64,000 bases of DNA from Pandoraea apista (GTDB lineage: Bacteria > Pseudomonadota > Gammaproteobacteria > Burkholderiales > Burkholderiaceae), in assembly GCF_001465595.2 (NCBI RefSeq), contig NZ_CP013481.2:1178001-1242000 (forward strand), given 5' to 3'. Positions 1-9,200 of the stretch are shown one piece after another. The notes under the pieces are model-generated. The model searched no databases and had not been told where the DNA came from. It worked only from the letters and a program-made list of their open reading frames with translations. Position 1 is the first letter of the stretch. The number at the start of each line of letters is the position of its first letter. A program made the translations under genes and the position numbers.

Positions 1-1134
1 GATCGGGCACGGCAGGCTCGACGCCCGCAAGTCCTCTTCGGTCTCGCTCACACATTCGGCCAGACGCGAGATCGGCACGCAGACGTCTGTCGTGACTGCG
101 CGGCAGCCCGGCTTGAGCTGGAGCATCGCAAAGTACGCGCTGTGACGCGCGCCCCACAGCCGGTTGCGATCTTCAGTGCGCGTGGCCCATTCGAATCCCG
201 TGCCCCCGTTTTCCTTGGCCAGTTCCTCAACCGTTTCCGCCTGCTCTTTCACGCCGGCATCGCTGCCATGGAATTCGAAGAACAACGTTTGCGTCTCGGG
301 CAGTTCCATCTTCGAATGTTTGTTGATGGCACGCACAGCCAGCGCATCGACGAATTCAACGCGCGCCACCGGCACGCCCAACTGAATCGTCTGGATAACG
401 CAGTTCACGGCATCCGTCATGCTGGGGAACGAGCAGATTGCGGCCGACACGGCCTCCGGCTGCGGATACAGACGTACGGTCGCTTCGGTGATAATGCCCA
501 GCGTGCCTTCGCTGCCGACGAACAGGCGCGTGAGGTCGTAGCCGGCGGAAGACTTGCGTGCACGCGTGCCGGTGTGAATCACACGGCCGTCGGCGAGTAC
601 CACGGTAAGCGCCAGCACATTTTCGCGCATGGTGCCGTAACGCACGGCATTGGTACCCGAGGCCCGCGTGGCGCACATGCCGCCGATGCTGGCGTCGGCG
701 CCCGGGTCGATCGGGAAGAATAGGCCGGTGTCGCGCAGCGCTTCGTTGAGCGCCTTGCGGGAGATACCCGGTTGTGTGGTGACGGTCAGATCTTCCGCGT
801 TGATCGCGACGACCTGATTCATCTCCGAAAGATCGAGCGACAGACCGCCCTCGACGGCCAGCAGATGGCCTTCGAGCGACGAGCCTGCACCATAAGGAAT
901 GATGGGAACGTCATATTTGGCGCACAGCTTGACGATCTGCGACACTTCCTCGGTGCTGTGCGCGAAGGCGACGGCGTCAGGCAGCATGGGGTCGAACGGA
1001 GACTCGTCCCGGCCGTGATGTTCGCGCAGCGCCTCCTTCGTGCTCACGCGCTCGCCCAGCAGGGCTTGCAACTCGGTGAGCAGGGCGTCCGGAAACGGAC
1101 GCTTGGCGGCGAACGGCAGATGGGGGTGATTCAC
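1..1134 (-). CDS. FAD-linked oxidase, D-lactate/glycolate dehydrogenase type (partial, 3' end outside window)
   Basis: The first 378 codons are present; the gene runs off the left edge. The start is a GTG at 1134 with AAGGAG eight bases upstream. The N-terminal half is an FAD-binding type-4 domain: PYGAGSSLEGH (about residue 85-95) is the flavin pyrophosphate-binding loop of this superfamily. The end of the visible part reads LKPGCRAVTTDVCVPIS, a hallmark of the D-lactate dehydrogenase (cytochrome) / GlcD group, where R/K, D and the following segment form the substrate site. Such enzymes oxidise a D-2-hydroxy acid to a 2-oxo acid and pass electrons to the respiratory chain. The substrate cannot be fixed without the C-terminal half; D-lactate is the best guess, glycolate or D-2-hydroxyglutarate are alternatives. 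Confidence 0.85.
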   Translation of the reverse strand, partial: MNHPHLPFAAKRPFPDALLTELQALLGERVSTKEALREHHGRDESPFDPMLPDAVAFAHSTEEVSQIVKLCAKYDVPIIPYGAGSSLEGHLLAVEGGLSLDLSEMNQVVAINAEDLTVTTQPGISRKALNEALRDTGLFFPIDPGADASIGGMCATRASGTNAVRYGTMRENVLALTVVLADGRVIHTGTRARKSSAGYDLTRLFVGSEGTLGIITEATVRLYPQPEAVSAAICSFPSMTDAVNCVIQTIQLGVPVARVEFVDALAVRAINKHSKMELPETQTLFFEFHGSDAGVKEQAETVEELAKENGGTGFEWATRTEDRNRLWGARHSAYFAMLQLKPGCRAVTTDVCVPISRLAECVSETEEDLRASSLPCPI

Positions 1135-1475
1135 GGCTTTCTCCTTCGGGTCTCCGGGCGGCCAGCGCCGGCAGGCGATGACTGACTCCATATCGGGGTG
1201 GGGTCTCGGGCATGAGCCGACAAGTCCGAACGCGCAATGGTCCGGCGGCGCACTCCCTGACACCTCATGAGCGGGGATTTTACGCTGTGACGGCGTTTTT
1301 CCCCACCCTTTGCGTCATATCATACGGACTTGCCGCCACGGAGCGCCATCGGAATTGCCCGAAAAACGGGCCGCGAGGGCGAAGGCGGTCAATTTCAATC
1401 TAAGAAGGCAGGTCGTCCGGCAGCCGAACGAGGCGCCGGTGGGCAAGATGTGCCGCAAGGGGTAGGTGTCAGAAG
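1135..1475. other. Divergent intergenic region without a gene
   Basis: These 341 bases separate the divergent FAD oxidase and PduO genes and should carry both promoters. I see a TAAAAT-like hexamer on the minus strand (around 1283) but no convincing -35 partner. No cobalamin riboswitch core was recognised in front of the adenosyltransferase gene. Confidence 0.5.
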
Positions 1476-2039
1476 ATGGGTAATCGTTTGAGCAAAATCG
1501 TTACACGTACGGGCGACGGCGGTAAAACCGGCCTCGGGGACGGCGCGCGCGTCGACAAATTCAGCCTGCGTATCGTCGCCATCGGTGAGATCGACGAAAC
1601 CAATTCGCACATCGGGGTATTGCTGTGCGAAGACCTGCCGCCGGACGTGCGCGCGCTGCTGCTCGACATTCAGCACGATTTGTTCGATCTCGGCGGGGAA
1701 CTGAGCATGCCGCGCCACACGTTGCTCGGCGACGCTCAGGTCGCCAAGCTCGACGACTGGCTGGCGCGCTACAACGCGGATCTGCCTCCTCTGAAGGAGT
1801 TCATCCTGCCGGGCGGCACGCGCGCGGCGGCGCTGGCGCATGTGGTGCGCAGCGTGTCGCGCCGGGCCGAGCGCGCCATGGTGGCGCTGGGCGCCGAAGA
1901 GACGGTAGCCCCCGCGCCGCGGCAGTACGTCAACCGCCTGTCCGACCTGATGTTCGTGCTCGCCCGGGTACTGAACCGTGCGGGCGGCGGAACCGATGTG
2001 CTGTGGCAGCGCAATCGCGCCGAGGGCGGGGCGCAATAA
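1476..2039 (+). CDS. PduO-type ATP:cob(I)alamin adenosyltransferase
   Basis: A protein of 187 residues. It transfers the adenosyl group of ATP to cob(I)alamin, making coenzyme B12. The N terminus has the diagnostic TRTGDGGKTGLGDG (about residues 10-23), which forms the ATP-binding loop at the trimer interface, and RAERAMVALG / QYVNRLSDLMFVLAR near the C terminus carry the conserved Arg, Asn and Asp residues of the family. Length is normal for PduO/MMAB-like enzymes. The gene stands alone between divergent or convergent neighbours, so it is probably a housekeeping corrinoid salvage enzyme and not part of a propanediol operon. The ribosome-binding site before ATG 1476 is weak. Confidence 0.93.
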   Translation: MGNRLSKIVTRTGDGGKTGLGDGARVDKFSLRIVAIGEIDETNSHIGVLLCEDLPPDVRALLLDIQHDLFDLGGELSMPRHTLLGDAQVAKLDDWLARYNADLPPLKEFILPGGTRAAALAHVVRSVSRRAERAMVALGAEETVAPAPRQYVNRLSDLMFVLARVLNRAGGGTDVLWQRNRAEGGAQ

Positions 2040-2143
2040 CGTCGTAAGTCACGTCGCACGTCACGTCGCAATCTTGCCGCTTTGTTCCGCAAGGGAGGAG
2101 CGTCGGCGTGCGGGCCGCTGGCCTTGCTGCGGCCCCGCCGTGG

Positions 2144-2175
2144 AAAAGTCGGGGCGGCCTCGCGCCGCCCCCGAC
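2144..2175 (-). terminator. Rho-independent terminator of aroG
   Basis: Directly after the aroG stop on the minus strand: a stem of about 11 bp (arms 2175-2164 and 2158-2148, one bulged base, 5-nt loop), followed by TTTT. Confidence 0.7.
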
Positions 2176-2176
2176 A

Positions 2177-3250
2177 TCAGTTGCCAGCGCCGCGAGCCAG
2201 ACGGCGTGCACGTACGGCATCGGCCAGCGTGTCGAGCACCTTCAGGCTGTCTTCCCAGTCGATGCAGGCATCGGTGATGCTCTGACCGTAGGTCAGCGGC
2301 TTGCCCGGCACATGATCCTGACGGCCTGCCACCAGATGCGACTCGACCATCACGCCAATGATGCGGTCGTCGCCACCAGCGATCTGGCGCGCGATGTCCT
2401 CGCACACCGGGATCTGGTTCTCATGCTTCTTCTGGCTGTTGGCATGCGACGCGTCGATCATCACGCGTGCGGCCAAACCCGACTTGGCGATGTCGTCGCA
2501 GGCGGCCTGCACGCTGGCAGCATCGTAGTTCGGTGTCTTGCCGCCGCGCAGAATCAGATGGCAGTCTTCGTTGCCCGATGTCGACACGATGGCCGAGTGG
2601 CCGCCCTTGGTCACCGACAGGAAATGGTGCGGTTGCGACGCGGCCTTGATGGCGTCGACGGCGATCTTCACATTGCCGTCGGTACCGTTCTTGAAGCCGA
2701 CCGGGCACGATAACCCCGAAGCCAGTTCGCGGTGCACCTGCGATTCGGTGGTGCGCGCGCCAATGGCGCCCCATGACACGAGATCGGCAATGTACTGCGG
2801 GCTGATCATGTCGAGGTATTCCGTACCGGCGGGCAGTCCCAGCGCGTTGATCTGGGCGAGCAGCTCTCGCGCCAGGCGCAGGCCGTCGTTGATCTTGAAG
2901 CTATTGTCCATGTGCGGGTCGTTGATGAGACCCTTCCAGCCCACGGTCGTGCGTGGCTTCTCGAAGTACACGCGCATCACGATCTCGAGTTCGCCCTTCA
3001 GACGTTCGCGCTGTTCGACCAGCCGTGCAGCATATTCCAGTGCTGCTTTCGTGTCGTGAATTGAGCACGGGCCGATGATGACGACGAGACGGTCTTCCAT
3101 GCCGTGCAGCACGCGGTGAATGGCGCCGCGCGAGCGATGGATGAGGTCCGCGCTCTGCTCGGAGCAGGGGTATTCGCGAATCAGATGCGCCGGCGGCGTC
3201 AGTTCCTTGAGTTCACGAATACGGACGTCATCGGTGTTGTGGGGAGGCAT
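2177..3250 (-). CDS. aroG: 3-deoxy-7-phosphoheptulonate synthase, class I
   Basis: 357 residues; DAHP synthase joins phosphoenolpyruvate and erythrose 4-phosphate, the first step of the shikimate pathway. Class I signature motifs are present: GPCSIHD (60-66), KPRTTVGWKG (98-107) and SQVHRELASGLSCPVGFKNG; the latter includes conserved substrate-phosphate contacts. The length matches AroF/AroG/AroH. I chose ATG 3250 because AGGAG lies seven bases upstream; an in-frame ATG at 3304 lies inside the leader terminator and is unlikely. The leader encodes a Phe/Tyr-rich peptide followed by a terminator, so expression is probably controlled by transcription attenuation in response to charged tRNA-Phe/Tyr. 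Whether the enzyme itself is inhibited by Phe or Tyr cannot be read here. Confidence 0.96.
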   Translation of the reverse strand: MPPHNTDDVRIRELKELTPPAHLIREYPCSEQSADLIHRSRGAIHRVLHGMEDRLVVIIGPCSIHDTKAALEYAARLVEQRERLKGELEIVMRVYFEKPRTTVGWKGLINDPHMDNSFKINDGLRLARELLAQINALGLPAGTEYLDMISPQYIADLVSWGAIGARTTESQVHRELASGLSCPVGFKNGTDGNVKIAVDAIKAASQPHHFLSVTKGGHSAIVSTSGNEDCHLILRGGKTPNYDAASVQAACDDIAKSGLAARVMIDASHANSQKKHENQIPVCEDIARQIAGGDDRIIGVMVESHLVAGRQDHVPGKPLTYGQSITDACIDWEDSLKVLDTLADAVRARRLARGAGN

Positions 3251-3302
3251 GGTTTTTCTCCTGGGCAGTTCGGACTGCGGTTCGATTCTCGGGATGCGGG
3301 TC

Positions 3303-3332
3303 AAAAAAAAACCGCCAGATTCTCTGGCGGTT
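3303..3332 (-). terminator. Attenuator terminator in the aroG leader
   Basis: On the minus strand a 10-bp perfect stem (AACCGCCAGA, 3332-3323, with TCTGGCGGTT, 3319-3310), a 3-nt loop (GAA) and a run of eight T (3310-3303). It lies between the leader peptide stop (3354) and the aroG start (3250). The 5' arm CCGCCAG can pair instead with CTGGCGG (3386-3380) inside the leader peptide gene, giving the mutually exclusive antiterminator. Confidence 0.88.
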
Positions 3333-3353
3333 TTTCAGGATTCGTTTCGGTGC

Positions 3354-3434
3354 TTACTGCTGCAACTGCCCCTCTCCTTCCGCCAGCGGTGTGAGATTCG
3401 CAAAAAAGTAAAAATAAAACTTATTGGCGGTCAT
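3354..3434 (-). CDS. aroG leader peptide (Phe/Tyr attenuator peptide), 26 residues
   Basis: A small reading frame, ATG 3434 to TAA 3354. Residues 6-11 are F-Y-F-Y-F-F, read from TTT TAT TTT TAC TTT TTT, an extreme AT-rich run in a GC-rich genome. This is the layout of a ribosome-mediated attenuator: when charged tRNA-Phe or tRNA-Tyr is scarce the ribosome stalls on these codons and frees CTGGCGG (3386-3380, codons about 17-19) to pair with the 5' arm of the terminator, so aroG is transcribed. With ample Phe/Tyr the ribosome runs to the stop and the terminator forms. The ribosome-binding site is poor, which is not rare for leader peptides. The peptide is expected to have no function except being translated. 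Confidence 0.85.
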   Translation of the reverse strand: MTANKFYFYFFANLTPLAEGEGQLQQ

Positions 3435-3486
3435 GAGGGATGTCATCGATATTGCATTGCAGGCGTTCGCCGTGCACAGAAACCAC

Positions 3487-3515
3487 TTTATACGCCTAAT
3501 CGAATGACGCTGCAA
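3487..3515 (-). promoter_or_regulatory. Promoter of the aroG leader transcript
   Basis: Minus strand: TTGCAG (3515-3510), a 17-bp spacer, TATAAA (3492-3487). This is close to the sigma-70 consensus at the ideal spacing. The predicted transcript start near 3480 lies about 45 bases before the leader peptide. Confidence 0.65.
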
Positions 3516-3612
3516 CCGTGCGAGACCGCTGAATGGCGGGAAAACGCGCGGAAACAGTGCATTTTTTCATTTTGTTTTGCGCTAAAAATACGTGGTTTTG
3601 GAAATTCATGCG

Positions 3613-3640
3613 AAAACGCCCGGTTTGCGCCGGGCGTTTT
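3613..3640 (-). terminator. Terminator after tldD (bidirectional structure)
   Basis: Perfect 11-bp stem AAAACGCCCGG / CCGGGCGTTTT with a 6-nt loop. It sits about 110 bases after the tldD stop and before the aroG promoter, so it most likely ends tldD transcripts. Confidence 0.8.
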
Positions 3641-3752
3641 GCTATGCTTTACGCATTTTTTTGCGGTGCGCCATCCAACGTGTGACGCTCGACGGTGCCG
3701 TTTGCCAACCATCGCCTGAGAACTTTGCCGGCCCCGACCGGCGTTACCGTTT

Positions 3753-5213
3753 TCAGGCCGTACCGCCGACGGTCATGTTTTCCATGCGCAGCGTCGGCTG
3801 GCCAACGCCCACGGGCACGCTCTGGCCTTCCTTGCCACACACGCCAACGCCCGAATCCAGGGCCATGTCGTTGCCGATCATCGTCACGTCCTTGAGCGAT
3901 TCCGGTCCGTTGCCAATCAGCGTGGCACCCTTGACCGGGTACGTGATCTTGCCGTCTTCGATCATGTAAGCCTCGGACATCGAGAACACGAACTTGCCGT
4001 TGGTAATGTCGACCTGACCGCCGCCGAAGTTCACGGCGTAGAGGCCGCGCTTGACCGATGCGATGATTTCCTCGGGGTCTTTGTCGCCACCCAGCATGTA
4101 AGTGTTGGTCATGCGGGGCATCGGCAGTGCGGCGTAAGACTCGCGACGGCCGTTACCTGTGACCGGCATCTTCATCAGGCGGGCATTCAGGCTGTCCTGC
4201 ATGTAGCCCTTGAGAATCCCGTCTTCGATAAGCGTGGTGCATTGCGTGGCATTGCCTTCGTCGTCGATGTTCAACGAACCGCGGCGGCCCGACAGCGTGC
4301 CGTCGTCGACCACAGTGACACCCTTGGCCGCCACCCGCTCGCCGAGGCGGCCGGAAAAGGCCGACGAGCCCTTGCGGTTGAAGTCGCCTTCCAGGCCGTG
4401 GCCGACGGCTTCGTGCAAGAGCACGCCGGGCCAGCCCGGGCCAAGAACCACAGTCATTGCGCCAGCCGGCGCCGGGCGGGCGTCGAGCTTGACGATGGCG
4501 CCGTCGACCGCTTCCTTCACGTACTTTTCGAGCAGATCGTCTGTGAAGTAGGCGTAGTCGAGGCGGGCACCGCCGCCACTGTTGCCGACTTCGCGGCGAC
4601 CGTTGGATTCGACGATGACGGTGACCGATACGCGAACGAGCGGGCGTACGTCGGCGGCGATCACGCCGTCGCTACGTGCCACCAACACGACATCGTACTC
4701 ACCGGCCAGACCGGCCATGACTTGTTGCACGCGCGGATCGCGCGCACGGGCGAGTTTTTCGATGCGCTCGAGCAACGCCACTTTGCCGTTGGCGTCGAGC
4801 GAGGCCAGCGGATCGGCCGGCAGATAGAGTCCGTGACCGGTCGCATTGGCGAGTTTGTTGCCGACTTTCACACGTCCGCGCCCGGCCGTGGCGATGCTGC
4901 GAGTGGCAGCGGCCGCGTCCTTCAGTGCAATCTCGGAGATGTCGTCGGAGTAGGCAAACGCGGTGCGGTCGCCCACGATGGCGCGCACCCCGACGCCCTG
5001 ATCGATCGAGAACGAACCCGATTTGACGATGCCTTCCTCGAGGCTCCACGCTTCGCTGCGCGTGTACTGGAAGTACAGGTCGGCGTAGTCCACGCGGTGC
5101 GTAAAGATGTCGCCGAGTGCGCGTTGAAGGTGGCTTTCGTCGAGGCCATACGGCGTGAGCAGTAGTTCGCGGGCCGTAGCCAGGTTCTCGATGCCGGTGT
5201 CGATGATTTTCAT
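3753..5213 (-). CDS. tldD: Metalloprotease TldD
   Basis: 486 residues, the normal length. TldD with its partner TldE/PmbA forms a zinc protease that degrades unfolded or modified peptides and matures some ribosomal peptides such as microcin B17. The zinc motif HEAVGH is at residues 267-272 within [15 protein letters not shown], and the typical glycine-rich C-terminal beta domain follows (GFGGGQ-like segment [14 protein letters not shown]). The gene follows the nitrilase gene on the same strand by 53 bases. The partner pmbA is not in the window. TldD/TldE being a peptide protease gives a possible, purely speculative link to the peptide-modifying island at 29-34 kb. Confidence 0.96.
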   Translation of the reverse strand: MKIIDTGIENLATARELLLTPYGLDESHLQRALGDIFTHRVDYADLYFQYTRSEAWSLEEGIVKSGSFSIDQGVGVRAIVGDRTAFAYSDDISEIALKDAAAATRSIATAGRGRVKVGNKLANATGHGLYLPADPLASLDANGKVALLERIEKLARARDPRVQQVMAGLAGEYDVVLVARSDGVIAADVRPLVRVSVTVIVESNGRREVGNSGGGARLDYAYFTDDLLEKYVKEAVDGAIVKLDARPAPAGAMTVVLGPGWPGVLLHEAVGHGLEGDFNRKGSSAFSGRLGERVAAKGVTVVDDGTLSGRRGSLNIDDEGNATQCTTLIEDGILKGYMQDSLNARLMKMPVTGNGRRESYAALPMPRMTNTYMLGGDKDPEEIIASVKRGLYAVNFGGGQVDITNGKFVFSMSEAYMIEDGKITYPVKGATLIGNGPESLKDVTMIGNDMALDSGVGVCGKEGQSVPVGVGQPTLRMENMTVGGTA

Positions 5214-5266
5214 GCGGTGTCAGGCCAAGGAAATGTATTCGGTAGATGAGGGCGAATTCGTGTAAA

Positions 5267-6151
5267 TCAACCTTGCAGCACGCGATGCCGCCACGCGGGC
5301 AGGCTCTGACGCACGGCGGCCAGCCGGGCCGGGTCGATGTCGCCGATGACCACGCCGGCGCCTTCCGCTTCTCGCTGGGCGACGATATCGCCCCATGGGT
5401 CGATCAGCATGGAATGCCCCCAGGTGCGCCGCCCGTTTTCGTGATGTCCGCCCTGCGCGGACGCCAGGACATAACACTGGTTCTCGACGGCTCGCGCACG
5501 CAACAGCAGTTCCCAATGCGCGCGGCCCGTGGTGTAGGTGAAGGCGGCGGGTACGACCATGAGCGTACAGTCGCCCATGGCACGGTACAACTCGGGAAAA
5601 CGCAGATCGTAGCAAACTGACAGGCCCACACGTCCAAACGGCGCTTCAAACGTGCGTACGGCATCGCCGGGGCGAATGGTGCGCGCTTCGTCGTAGGCTT
5701 CTTCCCCTTTGACAAAGTTGAACAGGTGAATTTTATCGTAGCGTGCGGCCAGCGTGCCGTCGGGGCCGAACACCAGCGTGGTATTGAGCACGCGTTCCGG
5801 CTCGGGCGCCGCCAGCGGTAGCGTGCCGCCGATCAGCCACACGCCGTGACGGTGGGCCGTCTCGGCGAGAAAGTCCTGAATCGGGCCATGGCCCGGGGTC
5901 TCTCGCAAAGCCAGCTTGTCGGTATCGCGCTGGCCCATGTAGCAGAAATACTCGGGTAACAGCACCAGCTGCGCACCGTTCTGCGCCGCCTCGGCGATCA
6001 GGCGGCCCGCCTCGCGGAGATTGCGCTCGACGTCGGGGGCACTCACCATCTGGACCGCCGCAACCCGCACCGGGCCGTCGGTGGGCGTAGTGAGAGTCGT
6101 GGGGGCGGGGGAGGCCGATACGGCGGCTGGCTTTGTGTCGGGACTCGTCAT
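5267..6151 (-). CDS. Carbon-nitrogen hydrolase (nitrilase superfamily, Nit1/deaminated-glutathione amidase type)
   Basis: 294 residues. The catalytic triad of the superfamily is visible: Glu67 (VLLPEYFCY), Lys140 (YDKIHLF) and Cys180 (SVCYDLRFPELYR). The last segment is diagnostic of the Nit subfamily that hydrolyses deaminated glutathione, a repair reaction for aberrant transaminase products; the exact substrate is inferred. The first 27 residues, rich in T, P and A, precede the conserved RVAAVQMVS strand and may be overlong; no better in-frame ATG was found. Downstream tldD and upstream yhdP lie on the same strand, a layout common in betaproteobacteria. Confidence 0.9.
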   Translation of the reverse strand: MTSPDTKPAAVSASPAPTTLTTPTDGPVRVAAVQMVSAPDVERNLREAGRLIAEAAQNGAQLVLLPEYFCYMGQRDTDKLALRETPGHGPIQDFLAETAHRHGVWLIGGTLPLAAPEPERVLNTTLVFGPDGTLAARYDKIHLFNFVKGEEAYDEARTIRPGDAVRTFEAPFGRVGLSVCYDLRFPELYRAMGDCTLMVVPAAFTYTTGRAHWELLLRARAVENQCYVLASAQGGHHENGRRTWGHSMLIDPWGDIVAQREAEGAGVVIGDIDPARLAAVRQSLPAWRHRVLQG

Positions 6152-6226
6152 GTAATGGCTGGATTCGGAGCGGATTACCGGGTCGGGCTGCGTTTCAAGC
6201 GAAGCGTTTCGGAAGCGCCCATGCGC

Positions 6227-9200
6227 TCAATTGCCGCGCATGCCGACTGGCGGGACGCTATTTTGCGCCTCGGGGCGATCAACCGGGGATGCATTGATCT
6301 TACTCTTATTGTCGTTGCCCTGTCCGATGACCGGATTGTCCCAGGAGCCGGTCACATGGTAGGTCGTCGAGAGCGTGCGCGAGAGCTGTTCGCCCAGCGC
6401 CAACTGCGCGAAGAAACTGCCGATGCCCAGCGCCGGGTTGACGATGGCCCACGCGAGCGACGCCGACGCGGCGTTGATTTTCGGCAGCACCAGCACATTC
6501 AGGTCCTGGGTCTCGCGGGCGAGATCGGTATGGCCGTCGATCTTGATCGTCGCCGTGCTGGAGTTGATCGTCAGATCGTTGGTGTTTGCCACACCGGCTT
6601 GCATGGTGGCGTTTCCTTCGATGCTGTCGAATGGCAGACCGCTGCCGATCACGCTATTGAAGTCGAACGTCAGAATCTTTGCGAGGGTCTGCACCGACAG
6701 AATCCCCAGCAGCTTGGCCAGTCCCGGGTCGGCTTTCAGGATCTGACCGCGCTTGAGGTCGACCGCGACCTTGCCGCCAAGCGTCGGGTAATCGATGGCA
6801 TCGGGGCCGCCGCGCCAGCCGAAGCGGCCCGAGATCGTGCCCGAGCCGTCTTTGAGGGTTTTGGGCTGGCCCAGACGATCGAGCAGTCCGCCTGCGTCCT
6901 TCACGTCGAGATTGAAGTCGAGCACGGTGCGTCGCGGCACGTCGTCGGCGCCGCCTGCCACGGCTGCGGCTGCCGCGCGGCGGCGCGACGTGCGCCAGTT
7001 GCCCTTCACGTCGAGTGTGGCCGCGCTGTTGCTGAGTTCCAGTTTGGTCAGTTGCCATACCGGCACGCCGTCTTCGACGTCGTTGTGCGCATTTAACTGC
7101 AAGCGGCCCAGTGGTTTGTCGCGCAGCACGAAATCGTTGGCGACCACATCGATGGCAGGGAATTCGTCGCTCGGCTCGTCGAGGACTTGCGTGAGCACAT
7201 CGCTGCCGTGGTCTTCGCGCGGGATCACGAGTTTCGCCAGACGTGCGCGAATGGTGCCCGACGGGTTTTTCGCGTCCGGCGCATGCCATTCGGCGAAACC
7301 GGAGACCAGGTCGGACGCCAGACTCACTTGCCAGTCGCGGTCGTTGCGCTGCGCCCCCACGACCAGCTCCGGCCACTGCCGCGACATCAGCCGCACCTGC
7401 TTCGCATGCAACGCCAGACGCGTTGGCAGGTAGGGCGTCAGCGCGCCGAACTCGTCGCGCGCGGCGGCCGCCGGAGCGGGCGGGGTGCCCGGGGCGCCGG
7501 GCGTGACGGGCGCGATGGGCGTGACGGGCGTGACGGCGTCGCTGCTCAGCGATGCGATTACGCCGCGCCAGGCGTCCACGTCGAGCGTGTCGAACATGGC
7601 GGCGGCTTGCACGCCTTCGCGCGGTGCCGGCACCGGCTGGTTAATGCCGATGCCGCCGCGCAGCACGTCGATGTGGCCGCCGTTGCCGGCCGCGTGCTGC
7701 TGTACGTAATTGCCCTGCACACTGCCGATGGCGAAGTCGAGCGTATCGATGCGTCGGCCCCCCGGATTCGCCTGAGGGCGCAGCGTGAAACGCGCGGGCA
7801 ACGACGTCTCGGCGCTCTTGCCGAGCGGGGCGGGCAAGTTCACGCCAAGCCCGGCGAGTGTGGATTGCACCGCCACGTCGGTCATCTCCTGATGCACCGT
7901 GACCGTTGCCGTGTAGGGGGTGCTGCCTGTCATACGCTTGGCCAGTTGTGCGAGCGTGGCGTTTTCACGGTTTTCGCGCAGTCCCTGCGCACTCATCGTG
8001 CCGTTGATGTTCAGGGCGATGGTGCCGTCGTCGCGGCTGCCGCCCGAGGCGCGCACGTCGCCGCCAAGGAACGTGCCGCGCAGATTGTCGAGCGAGATGC
8101 CGCGTTCCGTGAACGCCAGTTCGCCATCTACCGCACCGAAGGTGGGCAATCCGCTCAGCAGTGTGACGTCGTTACGCAGGAAGCGCGCGCGTCCCGTGAC
8201 CTTGGAGCGGTCGGTGTGCTCGAGCGGCATGGCCAATTGCAGGGCCAACTGCGTGGTGCCGTTCGCGCGCGTTTCCTGCGTGAAGTCGCCGATCCAGTGC
8301 CCCACCGGGCTGCTGTTCAGGTACTTGACAAAGTCGGCGGCCGGGCCGCGGGCGTCGCCCTTGAGGGTGAGCACGGAACTGTCCTGGCCGATGTCATTGA
8401 TGTCGCCCAGCACTTGTGTGAGCGTCACGCCGAAGATCGACCCGCTGTCGATGGCGATGTGCAGCTTGTCGGCGTCGAAGCGCAGATTGCCGCGCACTTT
8501 CTCAAAGGCGGGCCAGACCTCGGTGTGACCCGGGCGCAACGGCGAAGGGTTGAACGTCACGTCCGCAAGCGGGATATCGATGCGGAACTTGCCGCCGCCC
8601 TTGCCGTACGGGAAATCTTCGAGATCGCCCTGCACGGCGAACGGGGCGTTCTGCACGGTGCCCGCGATCAGGGCGCGTTGCAGATAGTCGCGCACGCTCG
8701 CGCCGATATCGGTGGGCAGATAACGCGGCACCGAATTGGCGTTCGCCCGCACGATGCTGCCCTTCAGATCGACGATGCCGTTGCCCTTGCCGCCGCTACG
8801 CCACGTGCCGTTCACATCGCCCGTCAGCTCGGCGTTTTGCAGATGCAGGGCGTCGACATGCACCTGCACGTTTGCCGGGGCGTCCGGCTTGGTCACGGCG
8901 TGGGAGACACGCCACGACGTGCGTGCCGTGAGGGTGTCGAGGTCGATACGCGGCTGGTCGAAGCGGCCGGGGAAGTCGAGCGTGGCGTTCCTGGCGTCCA
9001 GTGTCAGGCTGCCGCGCGACTGATCGGCGTCGACGTGGCCGTTCAGGTTGGCGAAGCCGGGGCGTCCCGCATTGGGAGAGCCGGCATGCGCCGGCGGATG
9101 CTGGCTCGGCGCGCTGTCGACGCCCAGCGCTTCGAAGTCGGCCACGACCCGGTAGCGGTCGCGCTCGGGCGGAAGTTGCTTGATGCCGGGCAGATCGCGC

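Noticed and set aside
1135..1475. Cobalamin riboswitch before the adenosyltransferase gene
   Set aside because: No B12-box-like core was found, and the gap shows no convincing conserved structure.
3270..3290. GGTTCGATTC, resembling a tRNA T-arm
   Set aside because: No acceptor stem or anticodon arm around it; lies in the aroG leader.
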